Positions 53,505 through 61,628 of a DNA stretch of 64,000 bases are shown piece by piece (positions within the stretch are counted from its first letter, which is position 1; each line of letters starts with the position of its first letter). Below the pieces are notes generated by a model. It did not search any database and was not told where the DNA came from. It worked only from the letters and a program-made list of their open reading frames with translations. The stretch covers positions 124,001 to 188,000 of the forward strand of contig NZ_CP135921.1 in the NCBI RefSeq assembly GCF_032397745.1. Direction: 5' to 3'. Made by a program: the position numbers and the translations under genes. The DNA is from Bradyrhizobium prioriisuperbiae (GTDB lineage: Bacteria > Pseudomonadota > Alphaproteobacteria > Rhizobiales > Xanthobacteraceae).

Positions 53505-54353
53505 ATGACTTCAGCACCAATGACCGACCAGTTGGCCTTCTGGAACGGCAGCGCCGGGCGCAACTGGACCGACTTCCAGGAAACCCTGGACGCCACCTTT
53601 GTGCCGGTGTTGCAGAAGCTGCTGGCGCGCGGCGCGATCAAGCCGGGCGAGCGGGTGATCGATGTCGGCTGCGGCTGCGGCGCCTCCTCGATCGAGCTCG
53701 GCAACCAGGTCGGCGCCCACGGCGAAGTGCTCGGCATCGACATTTCGTCCGACATGCTGACACGGGCGCGCCATCGCACGCCGCCCGGCCTTCACGTCCG
53801 ATATCAGCTGGCGGACGCGGCCAGCCATGCGTTCGTGCCCGATCATTTCGATGTGCTGTTTTCTCGCTTCGGCGTGATGTTCTTCGACGACCCCGAGCGC
53901 GCGTTCACCAATCTCGCTGGCGCGATGCGGCCAGGCGGCCGCGTCGTATTCGCTTGCTGGCGGCAACCACGCGACAATCCATATTTCATCCTGCCGCTGC
54001 AGGAGGCTTATAAACATGTGCCGAAATTGCCGGAGGTAAAGCCGAACGATCCGGGCCCGTTCGCATTCGCATCGGAAGACCGGGTGCACAGCATTCTCGG
54101 TGCCGCCGGCTTCACATCCATCGGGATGGAGCCATTTGATACGCCGCTCGACATGGCCGCCGGCCGCGGGCTGGACCACGCCATGCACTTCGCGCTGTCG
54201 ATCGGTCCGGCCGCGCGGGCACTCGAGGGACAGCCGCAGGACAAGATCACTGCTGCCGCGCAATCGATCCGGGACGCATTGGCGCAACACGCCAGCGGCG
54301 ACAGCGTCAACCTCAAGGGTGCGATATGGATCGTGACGGCAGTCAGACCATAA
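53505..54353 (+). CDS. SAM-dependent methyltransferase, class I
   Basis: 282 residues. Opening DQLAFWNGSAGRNWTDFQET is usual for a UbiE/MenG-like group of small-molecule methyltransferases. SAM motif I is VIDVGCGCGASSIELG (about 51-66), then GEVLGIDISSDMLTRARHRT, and motif II FDVLFSRFGVMFF. The large C-terminal part ALSIGPAARALEG may bind the substrate. GGGGAGACGAC precedes the ATG, though the exact start between 53505 and the inner ATG at residue 6 is not certain. The substrate is unknown. Confidence 0.85.
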   Translation: MTSAPMTDQLAFWNGSAGRNWTDFQETLDATFVPVLQKLLARGAIKPGERVIDVGCGCGASSIELGNQVGAHGEVLGIDISSDMLTRARHRTPPGLHVRYQLADAASHAFVPDHFDVLFSRFGVMFFDDPERAFTNLAGAMRPGGRVVFACWRQPRDNPYFILPLQEAYKHVPKLPEVKPNDPGPFAFASEDRVHSILGAAGFTSIGMEPFDTPLDMAAGRGLDHAMHFALSIGPAARALEGQPQDKITAAAQSIRDALAQHASGDSVNLKGAIWIVTAVRP

Positions 54354-54391
54354 GCCCATCGCGCCCGGCGCAGACCGCTCGCATCGCCGGT

Positions 54392-54420
54392 GCTCTGATT
54401 CAGTTGACCTGAATCAGAGC
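54392..54420. terminator. Terminator-like hairpin between convergent genes
   Basis: GCTCTGATTCAG (54392-54403) and CTGAATCAGAGC (54409-54420) form 12 perfect pairs around the loop TTGAC. It separates the methyltransferase and ABM genes, which both end here. There is no clear T-tract. Confidence 0.6.
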
Positions 54421-54438
54421 CACCATCAGAGCTTCGAC

Positions 54439-54915
54439 TCAGAGTAACGTGTACTGCGCCCGCTCGCGCGTCGACAGCAGCGGCAGCGCCTGCTCCGCAA
54501 TCAATGTCTTGAAATGTGTGCTGCCCTGGTGTGCGGCGAAAGCCGCCTCGTCGGCGAACAGCTCGTAAAACAGGAATTGACCGGGATCATCCTTGCCTCG
54601 GCTGATCAGAAACATTTTGACTCCCGGCTCGCTTTGGGCTTGCGGCAGAAAGCGACGCAGAATAGCGGTCACAGCCTCGGCCTGTCCTTCTCTGGCTTTC
54701 CATTGGGCGACGACGAGCAGGCCGCCAGCGCCGGTGATCTCGCTCAAGGTTTTCTCACTCGTGGATTTCTGATTGATCATCTCTGCTCCGTTGGGTGTCA
54801 GTGGCTGGGAATAAGCCTCATCAAGCGACGAGACCTTCGCCATCGCGATAGTCGCGCCAAGCATGCCGATGGCCGATCGACGGGCAATCGACACACCAGC
54901 ACTCGGTCCGGTCAT
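54439..54915 (-). CDS. Antibiotic-biosynthesis-monooxygenase (ABM) domain protein, probably exported
   Basis: About 158 residues from the ATG at 54913-54915. A twin-arginine-like start (SIARRSAIGMLGATIAMAKV) suggests export, or a shorter protein may begin at the later ATG of MINQKSTSEK. The ABM domain covers about 63-150: LLVVAQWKAREGQAEAVTAI, FLPQAQSEPGVKMFLISRGK and FLFYELFADEAAFAAHQGST. These small ferredoxin-fold proteins include quinone-forming monooxygenases and heme-degrading enzymes without separate cofactors. Function here unknown. It lies 145 bases beyond the IclR gene on the same strand. Confidence 0.65.
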   Translation of the reverse strand: MTGPSAGVSIARRSAIGMLGATIAMAKVSSLDEAYSQPLTPNGAEMINQKSTSEKTLSEITGAGGLLVVAQWKAREGQAEAVTAILRRFLPQAQSEPGVKMFLISRGKDDPGQFLFYELFADEAAFAAHQGSTHFKTLIAEQALPLLSTRERAQYTLL

Positions 54916-55060
54916 TGGGCTGTACAGCTGCTTCACGATATGTCCAATCCGCCATTGCTGCTGTCGGGGACGAGCACAACAATGACGCGCATCGCGATGC
55001 AAACGTTTCGGTCTCAATCGAAACATTGATCTGGGAATGCAATGTGGCGCTTGGATGCGG

Positions 55061-55873
55061 TCAACCGCCGGCTTCGGATGCACTGAGCTCGGTCAGTGCC
55101 GCACCAAACTGTGCCGCCAGCTCCAGCAGCGGTCTTTCAAGTTCGCGCACGACAGCGGCCGGCTTCGCTGGTGTGGTCACACTGATATTGAGCACATAGA
55201 CCGGCCAGCCCTCGATCGCCACGGCCGCCGCCAGCGCCACCACATGGGGTTGCCAGGAGGCATGGCAATAGCCTTTGCGCGCAATCTGCCCGGCGGCATC
55301 CGCGATCTCGCGCTCGAGCTCCGGCCACGCCGTGTTGCGCCGCCGCCGCTTGATCCTCGACAGCAGGGCGGCACGCTGCGGCTCGGATATCACTGCAAGA
55401 TACGCGCGGCCCAGCGACGTCAATTCGATCGGCACGCGATGCCCGGAGACGATGCTGCGCTCGGCGCCACGGGCGTTCATGCGCACCGAGTCCAGATAGA
55501 CCATCTCGTCGCGGTCGCACACCGCGAGCCCGACATTGACGCGCAGCCGCCTCGCGACAGCCGTCATCAGGGGCGCCGCGACGCGCAGCACCGATGACCC
55601 CGTGCGCATGGCGTGGCCGAGACTGAGCACCGGCGCACCCAGCCGATAGGCGCGCTGCGCGCGGTCGTGCTCCAGGAAACCTGTCGTGACCAGCGTCTGC
55701 GCCAGCCGGCTGACGGTGGCGCGCGATAATCCGGTGCGCTCGGCGAGATCGCCATTGCCCAGCAATTCAGAGCCCGGCCGGAATGCGCGCAGGATGTCGA
55801 TACCGCGTGTCAGCGAACGGTTGGTCGCGGATTTTTTGGGACGCGCGGGCGCGGTGCCGGCTCTCCTGGTCAT
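55061..55873 (-). CDS. IclR-family transcriptional regulator
   Basis: About 270 residues from the ATG at 55871-55873, with GAGGAGG six bases upstream. SATNRSLTRGIDILRAFRPG, GDLAERTGLSRATVSRLAQT and GFLEHDRAQRAYRLGAPVLS form the winged helix; the effector domain has SVLRVAAPLMTAVARRLRVN and LTSLGRAYLAVISEP. It lies opposite a Bug receptor gene, and a perfect 23-bp palindrome between them is its likely operator. So it probably governs the Bug/acyl-CoA module next door. The effector may be a tricarboxylate or aromatic acid. Confidence 0.88.
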   Translation of the reverse strand: MTRRAGTAPARPKKSATNRSLTRGIDILRAFRPGSELLGNGDLAERTGLSRATVSRLAQTLVTTGFLEHDRAQRAYRLGAPVLSLGHAMRTGSSVLRVAAPLMTAVARRLRVNVGLAVCDRDEMVYLDSVRMNARGAERSIVSGHRVPIELTSLGRAYLAVISEPQRAALLSRIKRRRRNTAWPELEREIADAAGQIARKGYCHASWQPHVVALAAAVAIEGWPVYVLNISVTTPAKPAAVVRELERPLLELAAQFGAALTELSASEAGG

Positions 55874-55911
55874 CAACAACCTCCTCAAAAGCACGTTTTC
55901 GGATCATGCCT

Positions 55912-55934
55912 CCATTTCCACCAGGTGGAAATGG
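55912..55934. promoter_or_regulatory. Perfect 23-bp palindrome, likely IclR operator
   Basis: Arms CCATTTCCACC (55912-55922) and GGTGGAAATGG (55924-55934) around a single A. The inner TTTCCACC/GGTGGAAA half-sites recall the TGGAAA-type half-site of the IclR family. It lies 39 bases ahead of the IclR start and 74 ahead of the Bug start. Confidence 0.7.
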
Positions 55935-56007
55935 GCAGCAGGCCCGTCCGGCGGCGCGTGCTAAGCCGGACAGCATAAAAACCCACGAGGAACCCGGGAG
56001 ACCGCGG

Positions 56008-57021
56008 ATGTCAGGCCGCTCTATCACGTCAGAACCACCGCACCGTATCCGGCCTCGGCCGCTTCTCGCTGTCATGATGGCCCTCGCCGGTCTTGTCACT
56101 CTGTCGACAGGTCCAGTGCGTGCGGCCTACCCCGAAAAGATCATCCGGATCATCGTGCCGTTCGCCGCCGGTGGCGGCACCGACGTCATCGCGCGCACCC
56201 TGGCCCAGGAGATGTCGACCACCCTCGGCCGGCCGGTCATCATCGAGAACAAGCCGGGCGGTGGCACCATTCTGGGGACCCAGACGACCGCAACCAGCCC
56301 GCCGGATGGCTACACCCTGGTGATGGCAACGTTCGCGCACGCGGTCAATCCGAGCCTGAATAGCAAACTGCCGTTCGACACCTTCAAGGATTTCGCAGCC
56401 GTAGCGCTGGTGGCCCGCTCGTTCAACATCGTTGTGGTCAATCCGAAATTGCCGATCAAATCCATTGCGGATCTGACCGCGGAGGCCAAGGCGCATCCGG
56501 ACGCCCTCAACTACGGCACCTTCGGCACCGGCACGTCGGCGCATCTCGCCGGCGAGTTGTACAAGAGCCTGGCAAAGGTCAATCTCACAACCGTGCCTTA
56601 CAAAGGCGCCGCGCCGGCGATCACCGATCTGCTCGGTGGCCAGATCCAGGTGATGTTCACAACGGTGGCAAGCGCCTCGGCGCTGATCGCGGGCGGCCAG
56701 TTGCGCGCGCTGGCGGTGACCTCCGCCGAACGCTCGCCGGCCTATCCGGATCTGCCGACGGTGGCGGAAGCGGGCGTTCCCGGCTATGTCGCGGAAAGCT
56801 GGTACGGGCTCTTTGCGCCCACCCAAACCCCACCGGAGATCATCACGCAGCTCAACAGCGCTGTTGCCAAGGCGGTGCAATCTCCCGCGTTCGAAAAACT
56901 CAAGCTCAATGAAGGCCTGATCATGATGGGCGGTCCGCCGGACCAGCTCGATCGTTATGTGCGCGAACAGGAAGCCCGCTGGCGCAAGCTGATCCAGGAC
57001 GCCAACATCAAGGCCGAATAA
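56008..57021 (+). CDS. Bug-family (tripartite tricarboxylate transporter) substrate-binding protein
   Basis: 337 residues from the ATG at 56008, with GGGAG about nine bases upstream. A signal peptide (LLAVMMALAGLVTLSTGPVR, about 19-38, ending AA) is followed by the classic Bug pattern PEKIIRIIVPFAAGGGTDVI, VIIENKPGGGTILGTQTTAT, VPYKGAAPAITDLLGGQIQV and LRALAVTSAERSPAYPDLPT. Bug receptors bind small carboxylates or amides for TctA/TctB membrane parts. Neither TctA nor TctB is nearby, so this is an orphan, as is common for the family; the partners may be elsewhere. It starts a plus-strand run with enoyl-CoA hydratase and acyl-CoA synthetase. Confidence 0.9.
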   Translation: MSGRSITSEPPHRIRPRPLLAVMMALAGLVTLSTGPVRAAYPEKIIRIIVPFAAGGGTDVIARTLAQEMSTTLGRPVIIENKPGGGTILGTQTTATSPPDGYTLVMATFAHAVNPSLNSKLPFDTFKDFAAVALVARSFNIVVVNPKLPIKSIADLTAEAKAHPDALNYGTFGTGTSAHLAGELYKSLAKVNLTTVPYKGAAPAITDLLGGQIQVMFTTVASASALIAGGQLRALAVTSAERSPAYPDLPTVAEAGVPGYVAESWYGLFAPTQTPPEIITQLNSAVAKAVQSPAFEKLKLNEGLIMMGGPPDQLDRYVREQEARWRKLIQDANIKAE

Positions 57022-57042
57022 CTCCCTCATTATCAGCGGAAC

Positions 57043-57831
57043 ATGATCATGACCGATCTCGTCAAACTCACCGTCGAGAACTCCATCGCGGTTCTCACCC
57101 TCAACAGGCCGCAGGTGCGCAACGCCATCGATGACGCCATGCGCGGTGAATTGATGGCCGCTCTTGATCGCGCCGCCAACGACGATGCGGTGCGCGCGCT
57201 GGTGCTGACCGGCGAAGGCAAGGCGTTCTGCTCCGGCGGCGACATCTCCGGCATGAAGCAGCGCCTGCAAGCCGCCCCCGGCCAGGTCGCATTCAACGGC
57301 TGGCGCCGGCAGCGGCGCACCCACCAGAGCGTGGCCGCACTGCATGGCCTGCCGAAGCCGACCATCGCCGCGGTGAACGGCGCCGCCACAGGACTCGGCT
57401 GCGACATGGCGCTGGCCTGCGATTTCATCGTGGCGTCCGACGCGGCGTCCTTCAGCATGAGTTTCATCCGCCGCGGCCTCGTATCCGATGGCGGCGGTCT
57501 CTATTTTTTGCCCCGGCGTGTCGGCCTGCCGCGCGCCAAGGAACTGATCTTCTCAGGCCGCACCGTCGAGGCGCAGGAAGCGTTGACGATCGGCCTCGCC
57601 GATCGCGTCAGTCCCGCGGACAGGCTCGTTCAGGAGGCCTGCGCCTGGGCGCACGACCTCAGCCGCGGCTCGGCCGCGGCGCTCGCATTGTCCAAAGCCA
57701 TTCTTGATCGCACCTTCGAGACCCCCGAAGAACAGCTGTTCGCACTGGGACGCGAGGCGCAGGCGATCTGCTACACCACCGCGGAACACCAGGACGCGGT
57801 CGCAGCCTTTCTGGACAAGACGGCACGGTAA
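57043..57831 (+). CDS. Enoyl-CoA hydratase/isomerase family protein
   Basis: 262 residues (the exact start is the ATG at 57043 or the one two codons later). Crotonase fold: ILTLNRPQVRNAIDDAMRGE-like opening, oxyanion blocks GEGKAFCSGGDISGMKQRLQ (about 67-86) and VNGAATGLGCDMALACDFIV (about 114-133), then FIRRGLVSDGGGLYFLPRRV. The usual Glu pair of hydratases is not obvious: the second glutamate position carries Asp or Gly (SDGGG), so it may be a variant. It lies 21 bases after the Bug gene and 21 bases ahead of the synthetase, in one operon. Confidence 0.88.
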   Translation: MIMTDLVKLTVENSIAVLTLNRPQVRNAIDDAMRGELMAALDRAANDDAVRALVLTGEGKAFCSGGDISGMKQRLQAAPGQVAFNGWRRQRRTHQSVAALHGLPKPTIAAVNGAATGLGCDMALACDFIVASDAASFSMSFIRRGLVSDGGGLYFLPRRVGLPRAKELIFSGRTVEAQEALTIGLADRVSPADRLVQEACAWAHDLSRGSAAALALSKAILDRTFETPEEQLFALGREAQAICYTTAEHQDAVAAFLDKTAR

Positions 57832-57852
57832 GATGCCAGCAGGAGATCTGAC

Positions 57853-59943
57853 GTGACCCGAACCGCCCTCGACCGCCTGATCACACCGCGCAGCATCGCC
57901 ATTGTCGGTGCGTCGTCCGATCCGACCAAGCTCACGGGACGGCCGCTCGCCTATCTGGACGGTTACCGTTATCCGCACCCGGTCTATCCGATCAACCCGC
58001 GTGAGCAGATGATCGGCGACCGGCGCTGCTATCCGGATCCGACCTCGCTGCCGGAAGCCCCCGACGTCGCGCTGGTGCTCGTCGGCTCCGACCGCGTCAT
58101 CGATGCGGTGAAGCAGCTCAGTGCCCGCGGCACGGCGGCAGCGATTATCCTCGCCGGCGGCTTCGGAGAAAGTGGTCCCGAGGGCGTGCAGCGGCAGCGC
58201 GAATTGATCGAGGCCGCGGGATCGATGCGGCTGCTCGGGCCGAACACCATCGGTCTCATCAACCTGACCGATGGCATTCCGCTGTCCGCCAGCGCCACAC
58301 TCGAAGGCGAGACGCTGCGCGCCGGCAATGTGGCGCTGATCTCGCAGAGTGGCGGCATCCTCGGCTCGCTGCTGTCACGCGCCGCCGCGCGCGGCCTCGG
58401 CTTTTCCAAACTGATCGCCACCGGCAACGAGGCAGATCTTGATGTCGCGGCCGTGCTCGACCATCTGGTCGACGATCCGGCGACACGTGTCATCGCGCTT
58501 TATCTCGAGGGGCTGCGGCGGCCACTGGCCTTTCGTCACGCGGCGCAACGCGCAGCGCGCGCCGGCAAGCCGATTGTCGTCTTCAAGGTCGGCCGGTCCG
58601 ACGCCGGCGTACGGGCCGCAATGTCCCACACCGGCGCGCTGGCCGGCTCGGATGCGGCTTACGACGCCCTGTTCAGGCAGTACGGCATCATCCGCGCCGA
58701 GCGATTTTCCGATCTCCTCGACTTGCCGCTGGCGCTTAGCTGTGGACGGCGACTCGCGGGACGCCGCCTTGCGATCGTCACCTCCACCGGCGGCGCCGCC
58801 GGCCTCGTCGCCGACGCCGCCGGTCTTACCGGATTCGCGACACCGGCCCCGGATGCCGCCACCACGCAAGTTTTGACCGAACTCGGCGTCGCCGGCGCCA
58901 TTCTGGACAGCAACCCGATTGATCTCACCTTGGCCGGCGCGAAGCCAACAGTGTTCCGCAGCGTGATTGCGCAGGTGCTCGACAGCCCGGGCTATGATGC
59001 TGTCGCCGTGGTGCTGGGCTCATCATCCGCCAACGATCCGGACCGGGCGATACAGCCTTTGCTCGATTGCGCTGGCACCAGCACCAAGCCGATCATCGCC
59101 TATGTCAGCCCCGATGCGCCGTTAATCGTGCGCAAGCTCAACGAAGCCGGCATCCCCGCCTTCGCCGCGCCGGAAAGCTGCGCCGCTGCGCTCGCAGCGA
59201 TGTGGTTTGCGCAACACGCCATCGCGACCGAGACCCGCGAGGCACTTGCAGAACCATCGCGCGATAATGCGGAGATCGCGATCGATCTGAATCCCGGCCC
59301 GCTCAACGAGGCCGAAAGCAAGGCCTTGTTCGCGAAGTTCGGTCTTCCGGTGACGCGAGAGATTGTCGCGGACACACCGGAAGCAGCGGAAACCGCCGCA
59401 CAAACGTTCGGCGGCAATGTCGTGGTGAAGATCCTGTCGCGCGCGGTGCTGCACAAGACTGAAGCGGGCGGCGTCGCGCTCGACGTGCCGCCGCATGCGG
59501 CGGCCGCCACCTGCGCACGGATGGCGCGGATGTTCACCAGCGCCACGGCGCAGGCGCCCGAGGGTTTCCTGGTGCAAGAGCAGGTCGAAGGCGGCGTCGA
59601 ACTCATTCTTGGCCTGGCCCGCGATCCTCAGCTCGGGCCGTGCGTGCTGCTCGGCATGGGGGGCGTCGCCACCGAACTGTTCAGGGACACCGCGATGCGC
59701 CTTGTTCCCGTCAGCCGGCATGATGCCGAAACCATGATCGGTGAACTGAAGTCCGCGCCGCTGCTCAACGGCTTTCGCGGCCGTCCGATCGCCGACACCG
59801 ACGCACTGGCCGACGCCATTGTCGCATTCTCCCACATGATTGAACGTCTCAGTGACAGGCTGTCGGAAGCGGAAATCAATCCGCTGTTCGTGCTGCCGAA
59901 GGGGCGCGGCGTGGTGGCGGCCGACGCTGTGGTGGTCGTGTGA
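57853..59943 (+). CDS. ADP-forming acyl-CoA synthetase (acetate-CoA ligase family, fused alpha and beta)
   Basis: 696 residues from a GTG. Domain order: CoA-binding (ITPRSIAIVGASSDPTKLTG, about 9-28), ligase domain with the phosphohistidine loop SHTGALAGSDAAYDALFRQY (about 257-276), and a C-terminal ATP-grasp_5 domain (KILSRAVLHKTEAGGVALDV, LVQEQVEGGVELILGLARDP, LGPCVLLGMGGVATELFRDT). It joins an acid to CoA using ATP, giving ADP. Start and length suit the one-chain bacterial type. Its stop abuts the stop of the convergent GntR gene. It likely activates the acid imported or made by the operon. Confidence 0.9.
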   Translation: MTRTALDRLITPRSIAIVGASSDPTKLTGRPLAYLDGYRYPHPVYPINPREQMIGDRRCYPDPTSLPEAPDVALVLVGSDRVIDAVKQLSARGTAAAIILAGGFGESGPEGVQRQRELIEAAGSMRLLGPNTIGLINLTDGIPLSASATLEGETLRAGNVALISQSGGILGSLLSRAAARGLGFSKLIATGNEADLDVAAVLDHLVDDPATRVIALYLEGLRRPLAFRHAAQRAARAGKPIVVFKVGRSDAGVRAAMSHTGALAGSDAAYDALFRQYGIIRAERFSDLLDLPLALSCGRRLAGRRLAIVTSTGGAAGLVADAAGLTGFATPAPDAATTQVLTELGVAGAILDSNPIDLTLAGAKPTVFRSVIAQVLDSPGYDAVAVVLGSSSANDPDRAIQPLLDCAGTSTKPIIAYVSPDAPLIVRKLNEAGIPAFAAPESCAAALAAMWFAQHAIATETREALAEPSRDNAEIAIDLNPGPLNEAESKALFAKFGLPVTREIVADTPEAAETAAQTFGGNVVVKILSRAVLHKTEAGGVALDVPPHAAAATCARMARMFTSATAQAPEGFLVQEQVEGGVELILGLARDPQLGPCVLLGMGGVATELFRDTAMRLVPVSRHDAETMIGELKSAPLLNGFRGRPIADTDALADAIVAFSHMIERLSDRLSEAEINPLFVLPKGRGVVAADAVVVV

Positions 59944-60699
59944 TCAGCGCCGGGCGGCGGACTTTCGCGTCCGCGGCTGAACGGGAGCCGCCTCGGTGTC
60001 GCGCAGACTGAACCAGCGCGCCATCGACAGCTTCACGGCGAGGACGTGCTGGCGCATCAGTTGCTCCGCCTCCCGCGGCTCGCGGCAAATGATCGCCTCA
60101 TAGATCTTGCGGTGCGCCGCATGGCGCTGCCGCACGTCATCCAGGTCGAAGGCCACGATGTTGTGCGCTGACGTCTGGGGCACACGCTGGCAGATCCGCA
60201 GCACGTCGGCAACCAGTTGCGACTGCGCGGCCTCGTGAATGACGCCGTGAAACGCCTCATTGGCTTCGGCGTAAAATCCGCGGCGCGCGTCTTCCGCGGT
60301 GTCGTCAGCAAGCGCCTTCTCCCCGGCGACAAGTGCGGCCTCCATACGCAGGCGCATCTCGTCGCTCAGGCCGCGCTCGGCGGCGAAACGCGCGGCGAGG
60401 CCTTCCGCCAGCGCCCGCATTTCATAGGCATCGACGATCGCGGTGAGCGACTGCTCCGGCACGGTGAAGCCGCAGTTCGGCGTGTGATGCAACAGCCCTT
60501 CACCAGCCAGCGTCTGCAGGGCGGCGCGCAACGGAGTGCGCGAGACCAAGAGTGTGCGCGCCAGATGCACTTCATTGAGACGGCTGCCGGCGGCGAACGC
60601 GCCATCGAGCAGCGATTGCCGCAGCCGCTCGGCCAGAAGCCGGGACTGCGTCGATGCGCTGCGCTGTTCGGGGCCGAAAGCCGGATCTTCGGTCATCAT
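59944..60699 (-). CDS. GntR-family transcriptional regulator (FadR/FCD type)
   Basis: About 251 residues if it starts at the ATG at 60697-60699 (or 60696, MMTEDP). An upstream ATG at 60717 (MYTLEK) falls inside an operator copy, so I reject it. N-terminal winged helix: LLAERLRQSLLDGAFAAGSR, LNEVHLARTLLVSRTPLRAA and LAGEGLLHHTPNCGFTVPEQ. C-terminal FCD domain with metal-site-like RGFYAEANEAFHGVIHEAAQ and DVRQRHAAHRKIYEAIICRE. It is divergent from the FAH/deacetylase/MFS genes and probably represses them and itself through the sites at 60706-60717 and 60818-60861. Confidence 0.9.
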   Translation of the reverse strand: MMTEDPAFGPEQRSASTQSRLLAERLRQSLLDGAFAAGSRLNEVHLARTLLVSRTPLRAALQTLAGEGLLHHTPNCGFTVPEQSLTAIVDAYEMRALAEGLAARFAAERGLSDEMRLRMEAALVAGEKALADDTAEDARRGFYAEANEAFHGVIHEAAQSQLVADVLRICQRVPQTSAHNIVAFDLDDVRQRHAAHRKIYEAIICREPREAEQLMRQHVLAVKLSMARWFSLRDTEAAPVQPRTRKSAARR

Positions 60700-60705
60700 T
60701 TTCTC

Positions 60706-60717
60706 AAGTGTGTACAT
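60706..60717. promoter_or_regulatory. GntR operator copy A
   Basis: AAGTGTGTACAT on the plus strand, that is ATGTACACACTT on the minus strand. It matches the copies at 60818-60830 and 60849-60861 and lies in the 5' leader of the GntR gene, pointing to autoregulation. Confidence 0.6.
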
Positions 60718-60817
60718 ATTTCGATTCGAATGGGCTGTCGATCACGACAGAAATCGCGCCATTTCCGGTGGATAGCCGACCTCGAAACCACCATGTGGGC
60801 CGTCTTAAGCCAATTAT

Positions 60818-60861
60818 TGTACACACTTTACCATTGACAACGCACAAGTGTACTCACTTTA
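60818..60861. promoter_or_regulatory. GntR operator copies B and C
   Basis: TGTACACACTTTA at 60818-60830 and TGTACTCACTTTA at 60849-60861 differ by one base and start 31 bases apart (three DNA turns). Copy C also reads as AAGTG-TACT-CACTT, a perfect dyad. Copy C sits across the promoter spacer and -10 region at 60834-60863. Confidence 0.65.
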
Positions 60862-60863
60862 AT
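60834..60863 (+). promoter_or_regulatory. Predicted sigma-70-type promoter for the FAH/deacetylase operon
   Basis: TTGACA at 60834-60839, an 18-base spacer, then TTTAAT at 60858-60863 (five of six matches to TATAAT). Operator copy C overlaps the spacer and -10 box, so bound GntR would block RNA polymerase. Confidence 0.6.
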
Positions 60864-60918
60864 GAGGAGACAGCCGGGATGCCAGCCCGACTGACACCGC
60901 TAGAGAGAGGACTGCCGG

Positions 60919-61626
60919 ATGCTCCTGTCCCGGATCGCGCGCGACGCCGCGCCATCATCGATCAGCCTGCCCGTTGTCGGGACCGAGTCGTTGTTCGAGG
61001 TACGCCGCATCTATTGCGTCGGCCGCAACTATGTCGACCACATCCGCGAGATGAAGGAGGGGGACGAGCGCGATCCGCCCTTCTTCTTCCAGAAGCCGAC
61101 CGATGCCATCGTGTTGAATGGCGACGTCGTGCCCTACCCATTGCTGACCGACGACTTCCAGCACGAAATCGAGCTGGTCGCGGCCATCGGTCGAGGCGGC
61201 CAACGCATCGCGCCCACAGAAGCGCTCGATCATGTCTGCGGTTATGCTGTTGGCATCGACATGACCCGCCGCGACCGCCAGCGCGAGGCGCGCGAACGCG
61301 GCCTGCCCTGGGAAATCGGCAAGTCGTTCGACCGCTCCGCGCCTTGCGGGCCGATCCATCCGGTGGATCGCGTGGGCCACATCGGGTCCGGAAACATTTC
61401 GCTGACCGTCAACGGCGCTCTCCGGCAGCGCGGCGATGTCGCGCAGATGATCTGGAACGTGGCCGAGATCGTCGCCAACCTGTCGTTTCACTATGCGTTG
61501 CACACCGGCGACCTGATTTTCACCGGAACCCCGGCCGGGGTCGGGCCCGTGGTGCCGGGCGATCATATGGTCGGCAGTATCGATGGCCTCGGCGACATCA
61601 GCTTCATCATCGGCGAAAGGATCTGA
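60919..61626 (+). CDS. Fumarylacetoacetate hydrolase-family protein
   Basis: 235 residues. YCVGRNYVDHIREMKEGDER opens the domain; the metal site is in QKPTDAIVLNGDVVPYPLLT, DFQHEIELVAAIGRGGQRI and VGIDMTRRDRQREARERGLPW (two Glu and an Asp ligand), and the end has GDLIFTGTPAGVGPVVPGDH. Related enzymes are fumarylpyruvate hydrolases and C-C hydrolases of ring-cleavage products, so it may split a beta-diketone or do decarboxylation. Start ATG at 60919 with AGAGAGG upstream; another ATG (60879) with a good SD lies in another frame and may mark a short leader peptide. First gene of the GntR-controlled operon. Confidence 0.88.
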   Translation: MLLSRIARDAAPSSISLPVVGTESLFEVRRIYCVGRNYVDHIREMKEGDERDPPFFFQKPTDAIVLNGDVVPYPLLTDDFQHEIELVAAIGRGGQRIAPTEALDHVCGYAVGIDMTRRDRQREARERGLPWEIGKSFDRSAPCGPIHPVDRVGHIGSGNISLTVNGALRQRGDVAQMIWNVAEIVANLSFHYALHTGDLIFTGTPAGVGPVVPGDHMVGSIDGLGDISFIIGERI

Positions 61627-61628
61627 TC

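Noticed and set aside
60879..60938. A possible leader peptide starting at 60879 (MPARLTPLERG...)
   Set aside because: It has a good GAGGAG at nine bases, but its frame runs into the FAH gene and beyond without a stop that makes sense; kept only as a note in the FAH entry.
60654..61628. Upstream extension of the deacetylase gene on the plus strand
   Set aside because: The frame is open from 60654, but the stretch overlaps the promoter, operators and the FAH gene in another frame; the family-like sequence begins at the ATG at 61629.
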